Below, in pieces: positions 23,678 through 35,348 of a DNA stretch of 64,000 nt. The DNA is from Alnus glutinosa (taxonomy: Eukaryota > Streptophyta > Magnoliopsida > Fagales > Betulaceae). A model generated the notes under the pieces. That model was not told the origin of the DNA. It saw only the letters and a program-made list of their open reading frames with translations, and searched no databases. Both the position numbers and the translations under genes were made by a program. Each line of letters opens with the position of its first letter. The first letter of the stretch is position 1. Location of the stretch: the NCBI RefSeq assembly GCF_958979055.1, contig NC_084889.1, positions 25,284,761 to 25,348,760 of the forward strand. The letters are read 5' to 3'.

Positions 23678-25009
23678 ACCTTTTTGAGTATTCAATATTC
23701 AATGCCGGATTTGGCTCATGAGTTTTTTCTTTGTTTTTTTTTAAGATATAATTTCAAGATTTTCAAGAAAAAAAAAATAAAGAGTAAAATTAAATTTGTT
23801 GTAAACTTTTTTACACCATCTAAGATTTTTGCTGAAATACTTGAAAGGCAACAGGAGATATAGAGATCTAGACTAACTACACGTACACTTCTAAAAATTA
23901 CAATCTAACGTGCATGTAAGATAATCGATCTTCTTTCTTGGCAAAGCATTATTCCATTTGAAAAGTTCGACTAACACCTTAGTAGGGTAGTCAGTCATGC
24001 ATTCAACAAATGAGCTAGGTACATTACAGCCTATAGGGGGTCGGAGATACCTTAAAAAAAGAAAAAAAAAAACCTATATATATATATATCTGGCTATCTG
24101 CTTAGCATTTGGTGGATACTCCAATTTTTCTGTGTAACTGATTTGTGTTTAAAATTTTCATGTTCTCATGTATATTAATATAAAGTTTGTGATAATAATA
24201 TCACGTGCATGCACTTGAACTTTATGGGAATTCGACCCGTCACATGAAGATGATTATATATATATATATATTCTTTCTGAATAATTGTAAGGAGAGAACG
24301 AGAAAATACGGCTCATATATAAGTGAAAAAGCGTAATGTAAGTTTTTTTTTTTTTTTTTATTAGATAGAGTAATATTAGTTGAGGCACATATAGACCATC
24401 ATTTAAGGGTGACAATTTATATTTATGTGTCGAGTTTGACTCGTGTTGAGACATAAATATAAGATTATATAGGTTAATCTTAATTTGACCCATTTAATTA
24501 AACATGTTAGACCCCTCAATCATAACTTGTTAATTTTATATTGAGTTATTGTTAAGTTTGCGGGTTGTGTAAAAAATTAGTAGCCTTATTATATAGCGTG
24601 TCGGATTCGAATCGATTTGAAACATAAATATAAGATTATATAAGTCAATCATAATATTATTCTTTTAATTAAACGTATCATACTCTTTAATAAGTTAAAT
24701 TTATATTGAATTTGCAGATCTAACAATGTGAAATAATGAACAAAAATTGAAAAATAAGAAGGGAGGATAGGCCGGCGAAGATCCATAGGCACTTTGTGCG
24801 CCATTGAAAAGCAAGCCTCACTCTAAAAAGTTGGCCCTTTGCTTCCCTTTCAGATACGAGGAAGTTGTAATACGAAAACAGAACCCAAGGGAGCATATGT
24901 AGGAGAGCACCATGTGCTAACTAATAAATTAATTACAATAATCAAATTTTTGAAATATTAATTTCCTAAATCCTACGAGTCTCAATGGTTTATATTTTCC
25001 GTTGTCGGC

Positions 25010-25042
<33 letters not shown>

Positions 25043-26056
25043 CACCATTTGAGAGTTGGGATGATAATCAACTTTAGCCTTTGTACCTCTGGGTTTGTGA
25101 GAATTTAATTAATAAACTAGGTGCCAATTATAATATTATAATTGACACAATAAGGTTTCATTGTTCCAATGGTAATTAATTCATTCTTTCAAGCAAATTA
25201 GTTTATTTTCGTTGTCACATGTTGGCCTTTAATTTTTTGCACCCTCGATAAAAAAATAAAAAATAAAAAAAATAAAAAAAAGGAACTAGTTTCAAAATAT
25301 TATGATAATATTTCATGCAAATCTAGTGGAGGAACGTAACGTGTCCAATTAATTTATTAATTTCATGCAAGTCAATATTTTTTTTTTGCGCTTAAGTTAC
25401 GTGCTAACAACATTTATATTTTAAAATATAAGGGGGAATAAATTCAACGTGAATAGATTTATAGGTCAAAATAAATAAATAAATTTTAAATTTTGCTAGA
25501 AGGGAGAAAATCTGGCAAACAATAAATTTATGAATTAAAATGAATTTGTTAGGAATTTATGCTGCACTGACACCGGTTGAAGGTAAATTTTCAGATTGGC
25601 CCGTGCAAATGTGGGTCATCTCAAAAACCTAAACCAAAGGAAATGACTTCAAATCAAATGAGGATTAGAGCCAGGTTTTACTAACAAAAGAGAGAGAGAG
25701 AAAAAAAAAGAAAAAGAAAAAAAAGGCCGTTTATTAAAAGCGAGAATTTAATGCTTTTCTTCTGTATTGTTGATAAATCTTAATTAAGCATCGAATATAT
25801 TGCTAGACGTTATTTTGGTTAGTCGAAATGTAAATTTGGATGAAAATATTGTAATCGCACCCAACTAACTATTTTAACTCAAAAATTGGTGAACTGCATA
25901 TTACTGTGCTCATTAAATTTGGTGAGCTAGACGTTTAAAAAAAAAAAAAAAACTTTTTTCCTCCTAATAAACCATGCATATGCATTAAAATGTAAGTACT
26001 TTGAAAAAGTAATTTTTTTAAAAAAAAATGAATAGTAAAAGTGAATAGCTAAGAAA
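23678..26056. other. Intergenic AT-rich region, no gene found
   Basis: Contains A/T homopolymers (a T run at 25012-25042), TA microsatellites (about 24076-24089 and 24254-24271) and a diverged repeat at 24400-24740 that recurs beyond the transposon nest. No frame longer than about 80 codons, none with a recognisable domain. Confidence 0.6.
24400..24740. repeat. Dispersed repeat, copy A
   Basis: A block with the motifs ATAAGATTATATAGGTTAAT, CCATTTAATTAAAC, GTTAGACCCCTCAA, GCGGGTTGTGTAAAAAATTA and GTGTCGGATTCGA. The same order, diverged, occurs at 59930-60240. Within copy A the pattern itself repeats partly (24440-24540 versus 24610-24710). Probably a fragment of a high-copy transposon; family not identified. 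Confidence 0.6.
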
Positions 26057-26259
26057 GTGAGTGATATACCATTCAATGGTGAGTTCGGCTCTCTAGTTTT
26101 CTCCCTCAATCGTGAAATCTAGACTTTGCCGGTTTTCGTCTCCTCCTGGTTACAGTGTAGGAGTTTTCTTTCGGCCCCTTAAATCTTTCTCCCGTACCTT
26201 CCCTTTGTTTTTTTTCAATGATTCGTTTATGGCAGATTTCCATGGAGATTTTGTTGGGT

Positions 26260-27829
26260 CTTTCCCGTTAACTGTAGGTGAGCAGCATGGGATTTCGATC
26301 TCTCGTTAACTGTTTTTGATTGGAAGTCTTGGTGAAGCAAAATTTCGATCTCCCATTAACTGTGTTTGATTGGAAGGCTTGGTGAAGCAAAGAAAATTAA
26401 TGAGGATGCTTTCAAAACCCTACTCACGTATTTGGCGACTCCGGGGCAACGTCTTCTTCAAAGAAATTCATGACAACCTATAGTTGTTCGAATTTTTTGA
26501 GGAAAAAGATAAGCGATGTGTGTTGGATGGGCGAACATGGTCCTATGAACGTACTCTGCTAGTCTTGAATGAGTTTGATGGCAAGACTCCCCCGTCACAG
26601 ATGGAGTTATCTCTTACACCTATATGGATCCAGATTCACGACACGCCCCTTGGGTGCATGAACCGTAGTGTAGGGAGGAAGATTAGGGAGACTCTGGGTT
26701 GTGTGGAGGAGGTTGCTGTTGCTGAAGATGATGTGGGCTGGGAAAGAAGCTTGCGTATTAGGGTGTCCATTGACCTGTATCAACCACTTGAACAAGGCCG
26801 AGCAATGTTTTCTAACGAATAAATCATGTTGGGTCTCATTCAAATATGAGAAATTGTCAGCTTTTTGCTATAGGTGTGGGAGGATACTCCATGGGCGGAA
26901 GGGTTGCACAGTGCGAACGTCGACGCGACACAAGCATAATGAAGGGGCTCCAGCTTGGGGTTCTTGGCTACGGGCAGATGACTTCACTAAAGGATAGGAT
27001 TTTGCCGAAGGGAAGAGGGGAACTCGGCCGCCATCTTATGAAGGTCCCGATCGTGATAAGGAGAATGATGTTTTTGTTGATAAGGAGGATATAGGTGATG
27101 CTCATGCACCCCATGCTTCTGGTCGTCACCATGGAAAACAAGGTGGCGGCGGAGATGGTCGGAACCCTAAGCCAAGCCAAGCTGAACCAAAGATTCGAGA
27201 ACCCATTTTGGAAAGAAAGCATCAATTATGGGACTACATTGAAGAGGGTGAGTTGCCTGAGAAGGAAAGTCCTATTTTGGGCAATTCTCCAAGTGATTCT
27301 CCAAGTGCGTTGAAAGTCAAATTCAAACTTGATATGAGAAAGAATCTGGTAGGATCTGGAGGGGACAGTAACAAAATTATACCTTGCCAGCTGGGGGGGC
27401 GTTGTGATTCTATGGGGGGAAAGCCACGTGGAGCTCAGTTGCTAAAGGAATACCCATCACATGTCTCGCCAAAAGCTAATGAGGTGCTCTCTTCACAATC
27501 TTCCATATCTAAAACATGAAACTTTGGTCTTGCTGTTGTCCCCAAAGGAAGGTCTCAAGCAGTTTCTTCTCCTGCTTCGAGCTCTTCTGATGTTCGTTTG
27601 TTTTCTCCTGCCCCAAAAGCCACTTGGAAGTAGCATGATCGCAGAGCAACTAGGAAGGGACCAGAGCAGGTCCAGTTTGTCCAGGAGGGAAGGTAAGAGA
27701 AAGTCTTTCTTTGTGGAGAGGGATGATGATGGCAGCCGTTCTCAGTCGAAGAAGCAGGCAGTGGGTCGATTTAGTCCCTATAAGGGAGATGAGGCGGAGG
27801 TTATTCAACAACCCTGCCCACAACAATGA
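26260..27829 (+). pseudogene. LINE ORF1: DUF4283 and CCHC zinc knuckle, broken
   Basis: Frame 26484-26822 shows the DUF4283 signature of plant LINE ORF1 (SQMELSLTPIWIQIHDTPL, then GRKIRETLG and a later RIRVSIDLYQPL). After a frame shift near 26820 the frame 26701-26997 continues with CWVSFKYEKLSAFCYRCGR followed by HGRKGC, a CCHC knuckle (C-x2-C-x4-H-x4-C). Downstream frames to 27829 are Ser/Lys-rich, as usual for the ORF1 tail. At least two shifts and several stops disable it. ORF1 proteins bind the LINE RNA in the ribonucleoprotein particle. Confidence 0.85.
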
Positions 27830-28331
27830 TTTGCTTGAGCTAGAATTGCCAAGGGCTTGGGAACCTCAGACAGTTCGGGGTCTTTGCCTTTTGGTGAAGA
27901 ATAAGAAACCCGACTTGGTTTTCCTAATGGAAACCAAGCTAATGTAGAATAAAGCCTCTTCTCTTAAGGCTAAGCTTGGCTTTGATAATGTTTTTGTGGT
28001 TGATTGTAAGGGCCGTAGCGGGGGCCTTATGTTATTGTGGCATTCGGATTTACGAGTATGTATTCAGAACTACAGTTGACGGCATATTAATGTTGTCACC
28101 CAACCCTCATGTGATGGCTCTCCATGGAAGTTTACGGGGTTCTATGGACACCCCGACGCTGCAAAACGCCTGGAAGCTTGGTCCCTCCTTCATAGTCTCT
28201 CTTAGATGATGCCCATTCCTTGGCTCTACATCGGCGATTTCAATGAAATCACCTCAGGAGGGGAAACCTCTAGGTTTTCTCTTCGTCCTCGTGGACAGAT
28301 GAGGGATTTCCAAAGGGCACTAAAAGACTGT
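27830..28331 (+). pseudogene. LINE ORF2 endonuclease, N-terminal part
   Basis: Across frames the apurinic-type endonuclease of L1 ORF2 is readable: TVRGLCLLVKNKKPDLVFLM with ETKL (the metal-binding Glu), then GRSGGLMLLWHSDL, WKFTGFYGHP and YIGDFNEITSGGE (the catalytic GDFN). Stops, such as the TAG after ETKLM at 27945-27947, and frame shifts interrupt it. It ends at 28331 in the sequence ...GACTGT, where the Ty3/Gypsy remnant begins; the endonuclease continues at 35292. Confidence 0.85.
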
Positions 28332-29246
28332 CTATAATAATCTCGACCCCCTTTCGAGGGTAAAATGGTCTTTACGACCTATGAGAATGGATAACTAGAC
28401 GGGAATAATAAACACCTGATTTTTTTACATATGAAATTTTTACTCCTTGTTATTAAATAACTGTTTCTATATTTTATTAAAACACCTGCTTTTAAATTTA
28501 ATAAATTAATATCAATTTAAGTCCCACTTTTATATTATATATTTATATTAAAATATGAGGACCAGATTTTATATTTTTATTCAATTTTATTATCATTGAA
28601 AGTATCTGTTTTAATACATAAAATCCTAGCCGCCAAAGAGTGAAACCCTACTCATATAAATAATTTAGCAGACGCCTTATTTCTCTTCCTCACTATCTTC
28701 TAGCCGCACCCCTTTACACTTGCCCAGCCTTCAACCGTTAGACAAGGTACCGTCTGTCTCTTACATTTTTCTTCTTCTTTAGTTCTTCCTCTTTCTGTAG
28801 AATCGTAGCATTTATTGTCTTGCTAAGTGATTTAGGTTATTTTGTCCTATTGTCCTTCATCTAATTGCTTTACATTTTTTTTTTTTTTTTGTGTTTTATT
28901 ATATTTCATGTCAAAAGAACAATGAAGTAGAACTTTGACCTTCTTCTTGATTATGAAAACGTACAGCCCTTCTCTTTCTAACTATTTGTTTTATCTCCTC
29001 TCTTCTCTTTCTTTGCCAGGGGACATGGTGGGACCATAACACCTTTGTCCTTGTCTCTTACCTCTTTTCGTTCATAAGAAATATTATTATAAACACCTAA
29101 CATCTTAATATTTATTTTTTTTTATTTTTTTCTACTTCAATTCATTGAGAATACAGCCCCCTGTTTAAAACGTTCCTAACCTATCTAGTCTCTTTGCCCA
29201 ACTGGTCGTCAAGTCGAGTACTCAAACACAAAACACTATTCCAGGA

Positions 29247-29289
<43 letters not shown>

Positions 29290-30961
29290 TATTGATTGGT
29301 GTCTTTCTTTTCTATCCTTTTATTGTCGGTAAGGTCCTAAATTACTCCTATTATTTTTCTCCCTCTACTCCACCACCCTAATGACCCTATAATAAACCCT
29401 CCTTGGCACAACTGTATTTGATTCTAGTTATTCTAATTCTGCCCCACAGAAAAATAAATATGGTTTTTTGTTTAATTCAAGTGTTTTAAAAGTCCTTGTT
29501 AATTGCTTTAAAAGTTATGGGGCCTTTTTAATAAATTATTTTGAATAGATGCAAAGTTTGGTGATACATGAATTTATCAAATTATATGGCTACAATAGAG
29601 AATATTTCTTATGACAATTGCCTTTATTGAACTGCATTTTTTATATATATATATATATATCAGTAAAAGAAAATGAATTAGTACTCATTTAATGATTTAA
29701 ACTGGTACCAGGTGTAGTCTAGTGGTGTCAGTGTGTAGTCTAGCGACTAGCACAAGGTATTAATTTGTTAATTTATTTAAACTGGTACCAGGTGACTAGT
29801 TAGCGGTTGAGATAGTCCAGCGACTTATTGCAATCAGAGATGTAAGGGATCCTCTACCCCTTCTCAAATTATTTTATGTCATATTACTTTACCCTTTTAT
29901 TAGCATATTTGCAATTCATTGTTCTTGTTCTGTATTTCAAATTATATTGATGCATGAAGGACTGTTTTAAAAATAGTTTTGAGATAAAAGTTGTCGGTAT
30001 AAATGTTATTTTTTCAAATCACAGTTTTAAGAGAAGCTTTGCTTATAAAGGATTTTCTAATTATTAGTAAATTGCTTAGTTGGTTCCCGAGACGGGAAGT
30101 TACAACCTTTTGAAATTAATGAGAAAAGTAGAGTAAAAACCCTCCCACACGTTGCCTCAAGAGTGATCAAAGGAATAAGAATAATTTATGATAATGAGAT
30201 TTTTATAAATGAGGCACGTGTGTGGAGGAGACTATTATTTTGGCCCCAGAGATATTCACAGAGATTTACAGATTTTAAGCTCGGTACCGTTGCTTGGATG
30301 GAAGCGCAACCGCTGAAGGACTTAGAGAAGGCGGTAATCCATCCCTATGTCATGCTAAGTGCACTTCAATTAATTAGCTGACGGGGCAGGCCTGTGGCCA
30401 CAGTTTACCTGCCTGAGGTCGCAGTAGACTGCGCAACCCGTACACAGGACGTAATAGTTTACATGGGCCCTATATATGAGAAGTCTTAATTGTTAACGGG
30501 TATTTTATGTGTTAAGTAAAATGCCGAATTTTGAATTGTGTTCTAGAAATTTAGATTTCAAGTGTATTTTAATAATTGTTTTAAAGAAAATGAAGTTAAC
30601 TCAACCGTTTTATGGTTGAGGGTTGTCTTACTGAGCATTTCTCGCTCACCCCTTATTTTTGTTTTGTTTTCAGGTTATGAACAGAGAGACCTAGGCGGCC
30701 AGGATGAGATCTAGGCTAGCAGTAGGATATTATTTTTCTGTTACCTTAATAAGTGCACCTGCACAATAAATCCAGTTTTCCTTTGCATTTTCATTTATGG
30801 TATCAAACAGTATTACTCTTTTCGAAATAAACGTTTCCGCATTTATTAAAGCTCTGAGTTTTAAAATTATTATTATTTTCTTTATTTAATTTATTTAATT
30901 CAGCACATTAGCTAGGTTATTTGGTAGACCTTACGAATCTTTGCAGTTTGGGGGCGTTGCA
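28332..30961 (+). repeat. 5' LTR of the Ty3/Gypsy element
   Basis: A 2.6-kb LTR. Its last kilobase (29953-30961) is repeated at 34324-35286. It contains a TA microsatellite (29252-29288) and two spaced copies of ACTGGTACCAGGTG (about 29700 and 29790). Compared with the right LTR it has an extra segment (about 30363-30448) and lacks a 37-base segment present near 35239-35275. Confidence 0.82.
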
Positions 30962-30963
30962 GT

Positions 30964-30980
30964 TTTGGTATCATAGCAAA
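30964..30980 (+). promoter_or_regulatory. Primer-binding site of the Ty3/Gypsy element
   Basis: TTTGGTATCATAGCAAAG directly follows the LTR end at 30961. It resembles the TGGTATCAGAGC site, complementary to the 3' end of initiator tRNA-Met, used by many plant Ty3/Gypsy elements, with one mismatch (CATAGC for CAGAGC). Confidence 0.8.
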
Positions 30981-31142
30981 GATTATAAGGTTCTGTAGAC
31001 TTGTAGGAGCCAGATCATCAGGATAGACTTAGTGGGGTAATGGGAAATCACATTCCGACCTAGTAGAGTCAGTCTTTTACTTAAGTTAGATTGTTGGGGA
31101 AGTATTCCTTTGCTTGGTTTTAAACAGGTGGTTCCAATTTAG

Positions 31143-31690
31143 ATGGCACCTATTGCACGCAACCAGGCCGACAATGATGTGGTTATTAGGAATGTTTTCA
31201 ACAATAAAGCTGGAACTGCAAGGAATCAAGCCCCAAACCTGGAGGTTTTGATAGAATTAGCAACACAAACGGTATACATACTGGAGGACCTCATCGATAG
31301 AGTATCGGCGATTAAAGGAATACCGAAGACTAGCGTAACGTACTTTAGCCCAAGGGAAGGAGAGTTGTACCCCAGAATGACAAACAAGGAGAGAGAAAAA
31401 TCATCTCAAAGGAGAAGTCAAATAATTAGAGCAACAAATGGAATTCGACGTTCCAACACCAATGAAAGTCTTTAAGAGATGCACGACATCCAGCATGCCA
31501 AGGATGCGGAAGGATACACCTTGGGGAAATGTTCTCACGAACAAGCAATTGCTATAGATGCGAAAGACGGAACCACGTTGTCAAAGGTTGCAGAGCACCC
31601 GCTAATCACCATTCTTGCCAAATTCAATACGACAATGAGAGAACATCGCACCAGCTTGAGTTGGCACGTTAAACTTGACGGATGCTAATG
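31143..31690 (+). pseudogene. Gag remnant of the Ty3/Gypsy element
   Basis: Frame 31143-31475 starts MAPIARNQADNDV in the usual gag position, 180 bases after the LTR, but most of the gag domain is missing. Around 31495-31610 another frame carries a CCHC zinc knuckle: CYRCERRNHVVKGC. The normal distance between gag start and knuckle is several hundred residues, so an internal deletion is evident. No protease motif was seen afterwards. Confidence 0.75.
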
Positions 31691-33897
31691 CCTTCAACGA
31701 GAGGACACAAGGTTAGAATTTCTAGAGTTAGAATTTTGTAGCAGCCTCAGGAGGAGAACGATTTGGAGCAAGTCATTTGGAGGAAGATGTCTACTTGAGT
31801 AGCGAAAAACGCCATGCCGTAGATACCAAGTAGTTGGGCTTTCAAGAATTTCCTTTGAAGAGCTCATTATGTTCCCTTCAAGTAAAGAAGTCGAACTCAT
31901 CGTTGACCCCTTGTTAGGAGTAGTGCATATCTCGCAGACATCGCATCAAAGTAGCGTAACGGAAACGTGGTAAGCCTACAACTCACAAATATCATGTTCA
32001 ACATTTACCTAACTAGACTGAAGTACCAAGAGTCGTTCGTGGTGTAAGATTTTTGTGTCCTTCAAATTCCAAGACACATCCTACCTTGAGACAATAAAAA
32101 GTTTCCTTCTAAACACCTTTTTCATAAATTCTTATCTTCAAATGGTGTTGACAAAAATCTTTTGGTTTCAAAACTCCAAAGCTCACATTGCTATTGTTGT
32201 AATATTACAGATAATATTTATTATTCTCTATTGTTTTATGACTGCTTGACATCAAGTCAAATTCATGATTTTATGCAAAAAAATGTCTTACGTATTGATT
32301 GAGAGCCTTAAAGAATAGAAAACGTTTTGACCATTGATTTTATTTTGACTACTGGTTATTTAATAAGTTTGGTAAGCATGGTCTGAATGTCCACTCTTGG
32401 TTTTACGTTTTGTATAAAAAAATAAAAAAAATAAAAAAAAATGATGCTATTTTCAGTATAAATTTAAGTTCTCAATGAGCATTTGATAACTTCTTCTTTG
32501 GCTTCCAACCTATTTTTAGCATGTGTTTTATATGTTTCAAGGTGAAATTGTTTTAGGCCAAAAATAAAATAATTGTTAATTTTCAGATTGATTTTAATTT
32601 TATTTCAACAAGAATTTTGTGCATCATCCAAAGATTTATTTCCAACAGCTTATATGACACTTGGCTCATTCAATTTGCAAAATCCCTATCTAAAATAAAA
32701 CCTTTACCATATATAGTAGTGTAATTTCTAATCTCACTTACATTGGTTAGTAAGTACCTCTCATTCATTTTCTTCCTTCTTTCCATGGCAAAATTTTATG
32801 AAAGAAACGAAGCCCTAAAGCTTTGGATAGCCTTCCTTTAGCGCCATTCTCTTTTTCTCTTGTCTCTTTCACCTCCCACCAAGCATACAAATCTTGCTCT
32901 TGGAAGAGTAATTGTCGGCATGTATTTCCCTAGTACCATCTCCCTCTCTCCCTTGCAATATTTCAATTCTCCTCATCTCTTATCTGCATTATGTATTCTT
33001 TTCCTTTACATTGTCTCTTTTTGATATTTCTTCACACAACTCAGTTAGGCGGTTGTGGTATTCCATTCTCTTTGTCTTTTGTTGTAGTTCAATATGGTCA
33101 CCTTTTGTGTTTGGAGTCCGTATAATTAGATATAATTAGGCAGTATTACCCGATAGAAAATGCAGTTAGACCGTCTTTGAGGCGAAGTCCAAGATTCGTG
33201 GAGATCGAAGTACCGGTCAACGATGATATGTTGCTATATGGAACCTCATACTGAGGGAAGTGTAGGCCGCCGCAATATTGGGACGAAGTGGACAGAAGCT
33301 ACTAGAGCCAGAAACTATCGGAAAACATATGAGAAGATGTCAGTAAACGAACAAGGATTGACAATGACTCAGAGTCGTCGTCGGAGCTATGCTAATGTGA
33401 GATGACCAGAATTGAAGTTCGAAGTTGGCACACAATTTTCTCAAAGTAAAGGAATAACACGCGTTTTATCCTAGATTTGTGAGATCCTCCAGAAAGCTGG
33501 AGCGACAATATACCGATTGGCGCTACCATCGAACCTTTCCCGAAATTCTCAACGTGTTTCTTATACCAACGTGGGAGAAGCGTATCATGGGTTTGACTCA
33601 CATCTTGATTCTTGAGAAACAAGAGCATTCCGTTGGTGAAGGTCTTATGGAATAATCACTCCGTAGAAGAAGTTTTACGGCGCCAAACTCGAGACGTTGT
33701 TCTCTATGCCCCGCTTGCCTTGAAGGGTGAGACTGGAGTCGAAAACCATCCAAAACACGAGCAAGAAGATAACAGTGATCAACCAACGATCGACAACAGC
33801 GCTGAGTCGTCAAAAAAAAAAAAAAAAAACTGCATTGATGCGAGACGACGAGAATTGGAGTTCGAAGTCGACACACTTCTTACCCATTAAAACAACA
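31691..33897 (+). other. Unassigned interior of the Ty3/Gypsy remnant
   Basis: No domain could be recognised in 2.2 kb where pol should lie. A diverged direct duplication is visible: the block at about 33391-33440 (GAATTGAAGTTCGAAGTTGG) resembles 33836-33885 (GAATTGGAGTTCGAAGTCGA). This may be scrambled pol sequence plus a foreign insertion (about 32040-33180, more AT-rich). Confidence 0.4.
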
Positions 33898-34326
33898 TAT
33901 GACATGAGTTGTTTGGCAAAGGAGTATGTGAGTGAGATTGTACGACTACACGGTGTGTCATTGTCGATCATTTCAGATCGTGACCCATGCGTTACCTCTC
34001 GATTTTGGCATTGTCTACAGGACGCAATAGGGACGAAGTTAAAATTTAGTACGGCATTCCGCCCTCAAACGGACGGACAATCGGAAAGAACGATCCAGAC
34101 AGTGGAAGACATGATGAGAGCTTTCAAGGGTAGCTGGAGTCAGTATATTCCTTTAATGGAATTCGCATACAATAATAGCTACCAAGCAAGCATCAAGATG
34201 GCACCATACGAAGCCCTTTACGGGAGAAGGTGCCGATCACCACTCTATTGGGATGAGGTTGGAGAACGACAATTGACAGGACCAGAATTAATCCAGGAAA
34301 CTACAGAGAAGATTACCCTAATCTGA
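33898..34326 (+). pseudogene. Integrase core fragment of the Ty3/Gypsy element
   Basis: Frame 33727-34326 contains the C-terminal half of a Ty3/Gypsy integrase core from about 33888: EYVSEIVRLHGVSLSIISDR with the catalytic Asp (SDRD), SRFWHCLQDAIG, then FRPQTDGQSERTIQTVEDM with the catalytic Glu (SER), EFAYNNSYQASIKMAPYEAL and YGRRCRSPLYWDEVG, which is the conserved GPY-module lead-in. The frame ends where it joins LTR sequence. The N-terminal HHCC domain and all of RT are absent. Confidence 0.9.
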
Positions 34327-35286
34327 AGGACTGTTTTAAAAATATTTTTGAGATAAAAGTTGTCGGTATAAATGTTATTTTTTCAAATCACATTTTTAAG
34401 AGAGGCTTTGCTTATAAAGGATTTTCTAATTATTAGTAAATTGCTTAGTTGGTTCCCGAGACGGGAAGTTACAACCTTTTGAAATTAATGAGAAAAGTAG
34501 AGTAAAAACCCTCCCACACGTTGCCTCAAGAGTGATCAAAGGAATAAGAATAATTTATGAGAATGAGATTTTTATAAATGAGGCACGTGTGTGGAGGAGA
34601 CTATTATTTTGGCCCCAGAGATATTCATAGAGATTTACAGATTTTAAGCTCGGTACCGTTGCTTGGATGGAAGCGCAACCGCTGAAGGACTTAGAGAAGA
34701 CGGTAATCTATCCCTATGTCATGCTAAGTGCACAGGATGTAATAGTGTACATGGGCCCTATATATGAGAAGTCTTAATTGTTAACGAGTATTTTATGTGT
34801 TAAGTAAAATGCCGAATTTTGAATTGTGTTCTAGAAATTTAGATTTCAAGTGTATTTTAATAATTGTTTTAAAGAAAATGAAGTTAACTCAACCGTTTTA
34901 TGGTTGGGGGTTGTCTTACTGAGCATTTCTCGCTCACCCCTTATTTTTGTTTTGTTTTTAGGTTATGAACAGAGAGACCTAGGCGGCCGGGATGGGATCT
35001 AGGCTAGCGGTAGGATATTATTTTTCTGTTACCTTAATAAGTGCACTCGCACAATAAATCCAGTTTTCCTTTGCATTTTCATTTATGGTATCAAACAGTA
35101 TTACTCTTTTCGAAATAAACGTTTCCGCATTTATTAAAGCTCTGAGTTTTAAAATTATTATTATTTTCTTTATTTAATTTATTTAATTCAGCACATTAGC
35201 TAGGTTATTTGGTAGACCTTACGAATCTTTGCAGTTTGGTGTATGAAAATGGAAGAACCTAACCCTTAGCGGTTTGGGGGCGTTAC
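34324..35286 (+). repeat. 3' LTR of the Ty3/Gypsy element, 5'-truncated
   Basis: Nearly identical to 29953-30961 but fused directly to integrase sequence. The shared bases TGAAGGACTG occur in the left LTR and at the fusion point, so the missing 1.6 kb of LTR and the pol tail were probably lost in one microhomology deletion. Confidence 0.85.
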
Positions 35287-35291
35287 ACTGT

Positions 35292-35348
35292 TAGTTACTA
35301 GACCTGGGATTTAGAGGTTCAAACTTTACTTGGACAAACGGCAGACAG
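35292..35348 (+). pseudogene. LINE ORF2 endonuclease, 57-bp island
   Basis: Between the Ty3/Gypsy remnant and the solo LTR a tiny LINE piece survives. It reads LGFRGSNFTWTNGRQ, the L1 endonuclease motif with the conserved TW(S/T)NGR. It continues at 55558. Confidence 0.9.

Larger units (their letters stand above)
28332..35286 (+). mobile_element. Deleted Ty3/Gypsy retrotransposon inside the LINE
   Basis: A short direct repeat ACTGT (28327-28331 and 35287-35291) brackets the element. Removing it joins LINE codons in frame (...Lys-Asp-Cys-stop-Leu-Leu-Asp-Leu-Gly-Phe...), with one stop. The 5' LTR is about 28332-30961, ending GGGGGCGTTGCA, followed by a primer-binding site. A gag fragment, unrecognised DNA, an integrase fragment and the 3' part of the second LTR follow. 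Reverse transcriptase and RNase H are missing. The LTR may begin two or three bases earlier at TGTCTATAAT, since TG...CA ends are usual; edges are certain to about 5 bp. Confidence 0.85.

Noticed and set aside
30964-30980. tRNA-like match
   Set aside because: It is only the short primer-binding site complementary to a tRNA end. No tRNA gene with A and B boxes was seen in the window.
28329-35286. TG...CA limits for the Ty3/Gypsy element (TGTCTATAAT to GTTACA)
   Set aside because: These limits give no matching 5-bp duplication and put the LINE codons out of frame. The ACTGT repeat keeps the frame and was preferred, with a few bases of uncertainty.
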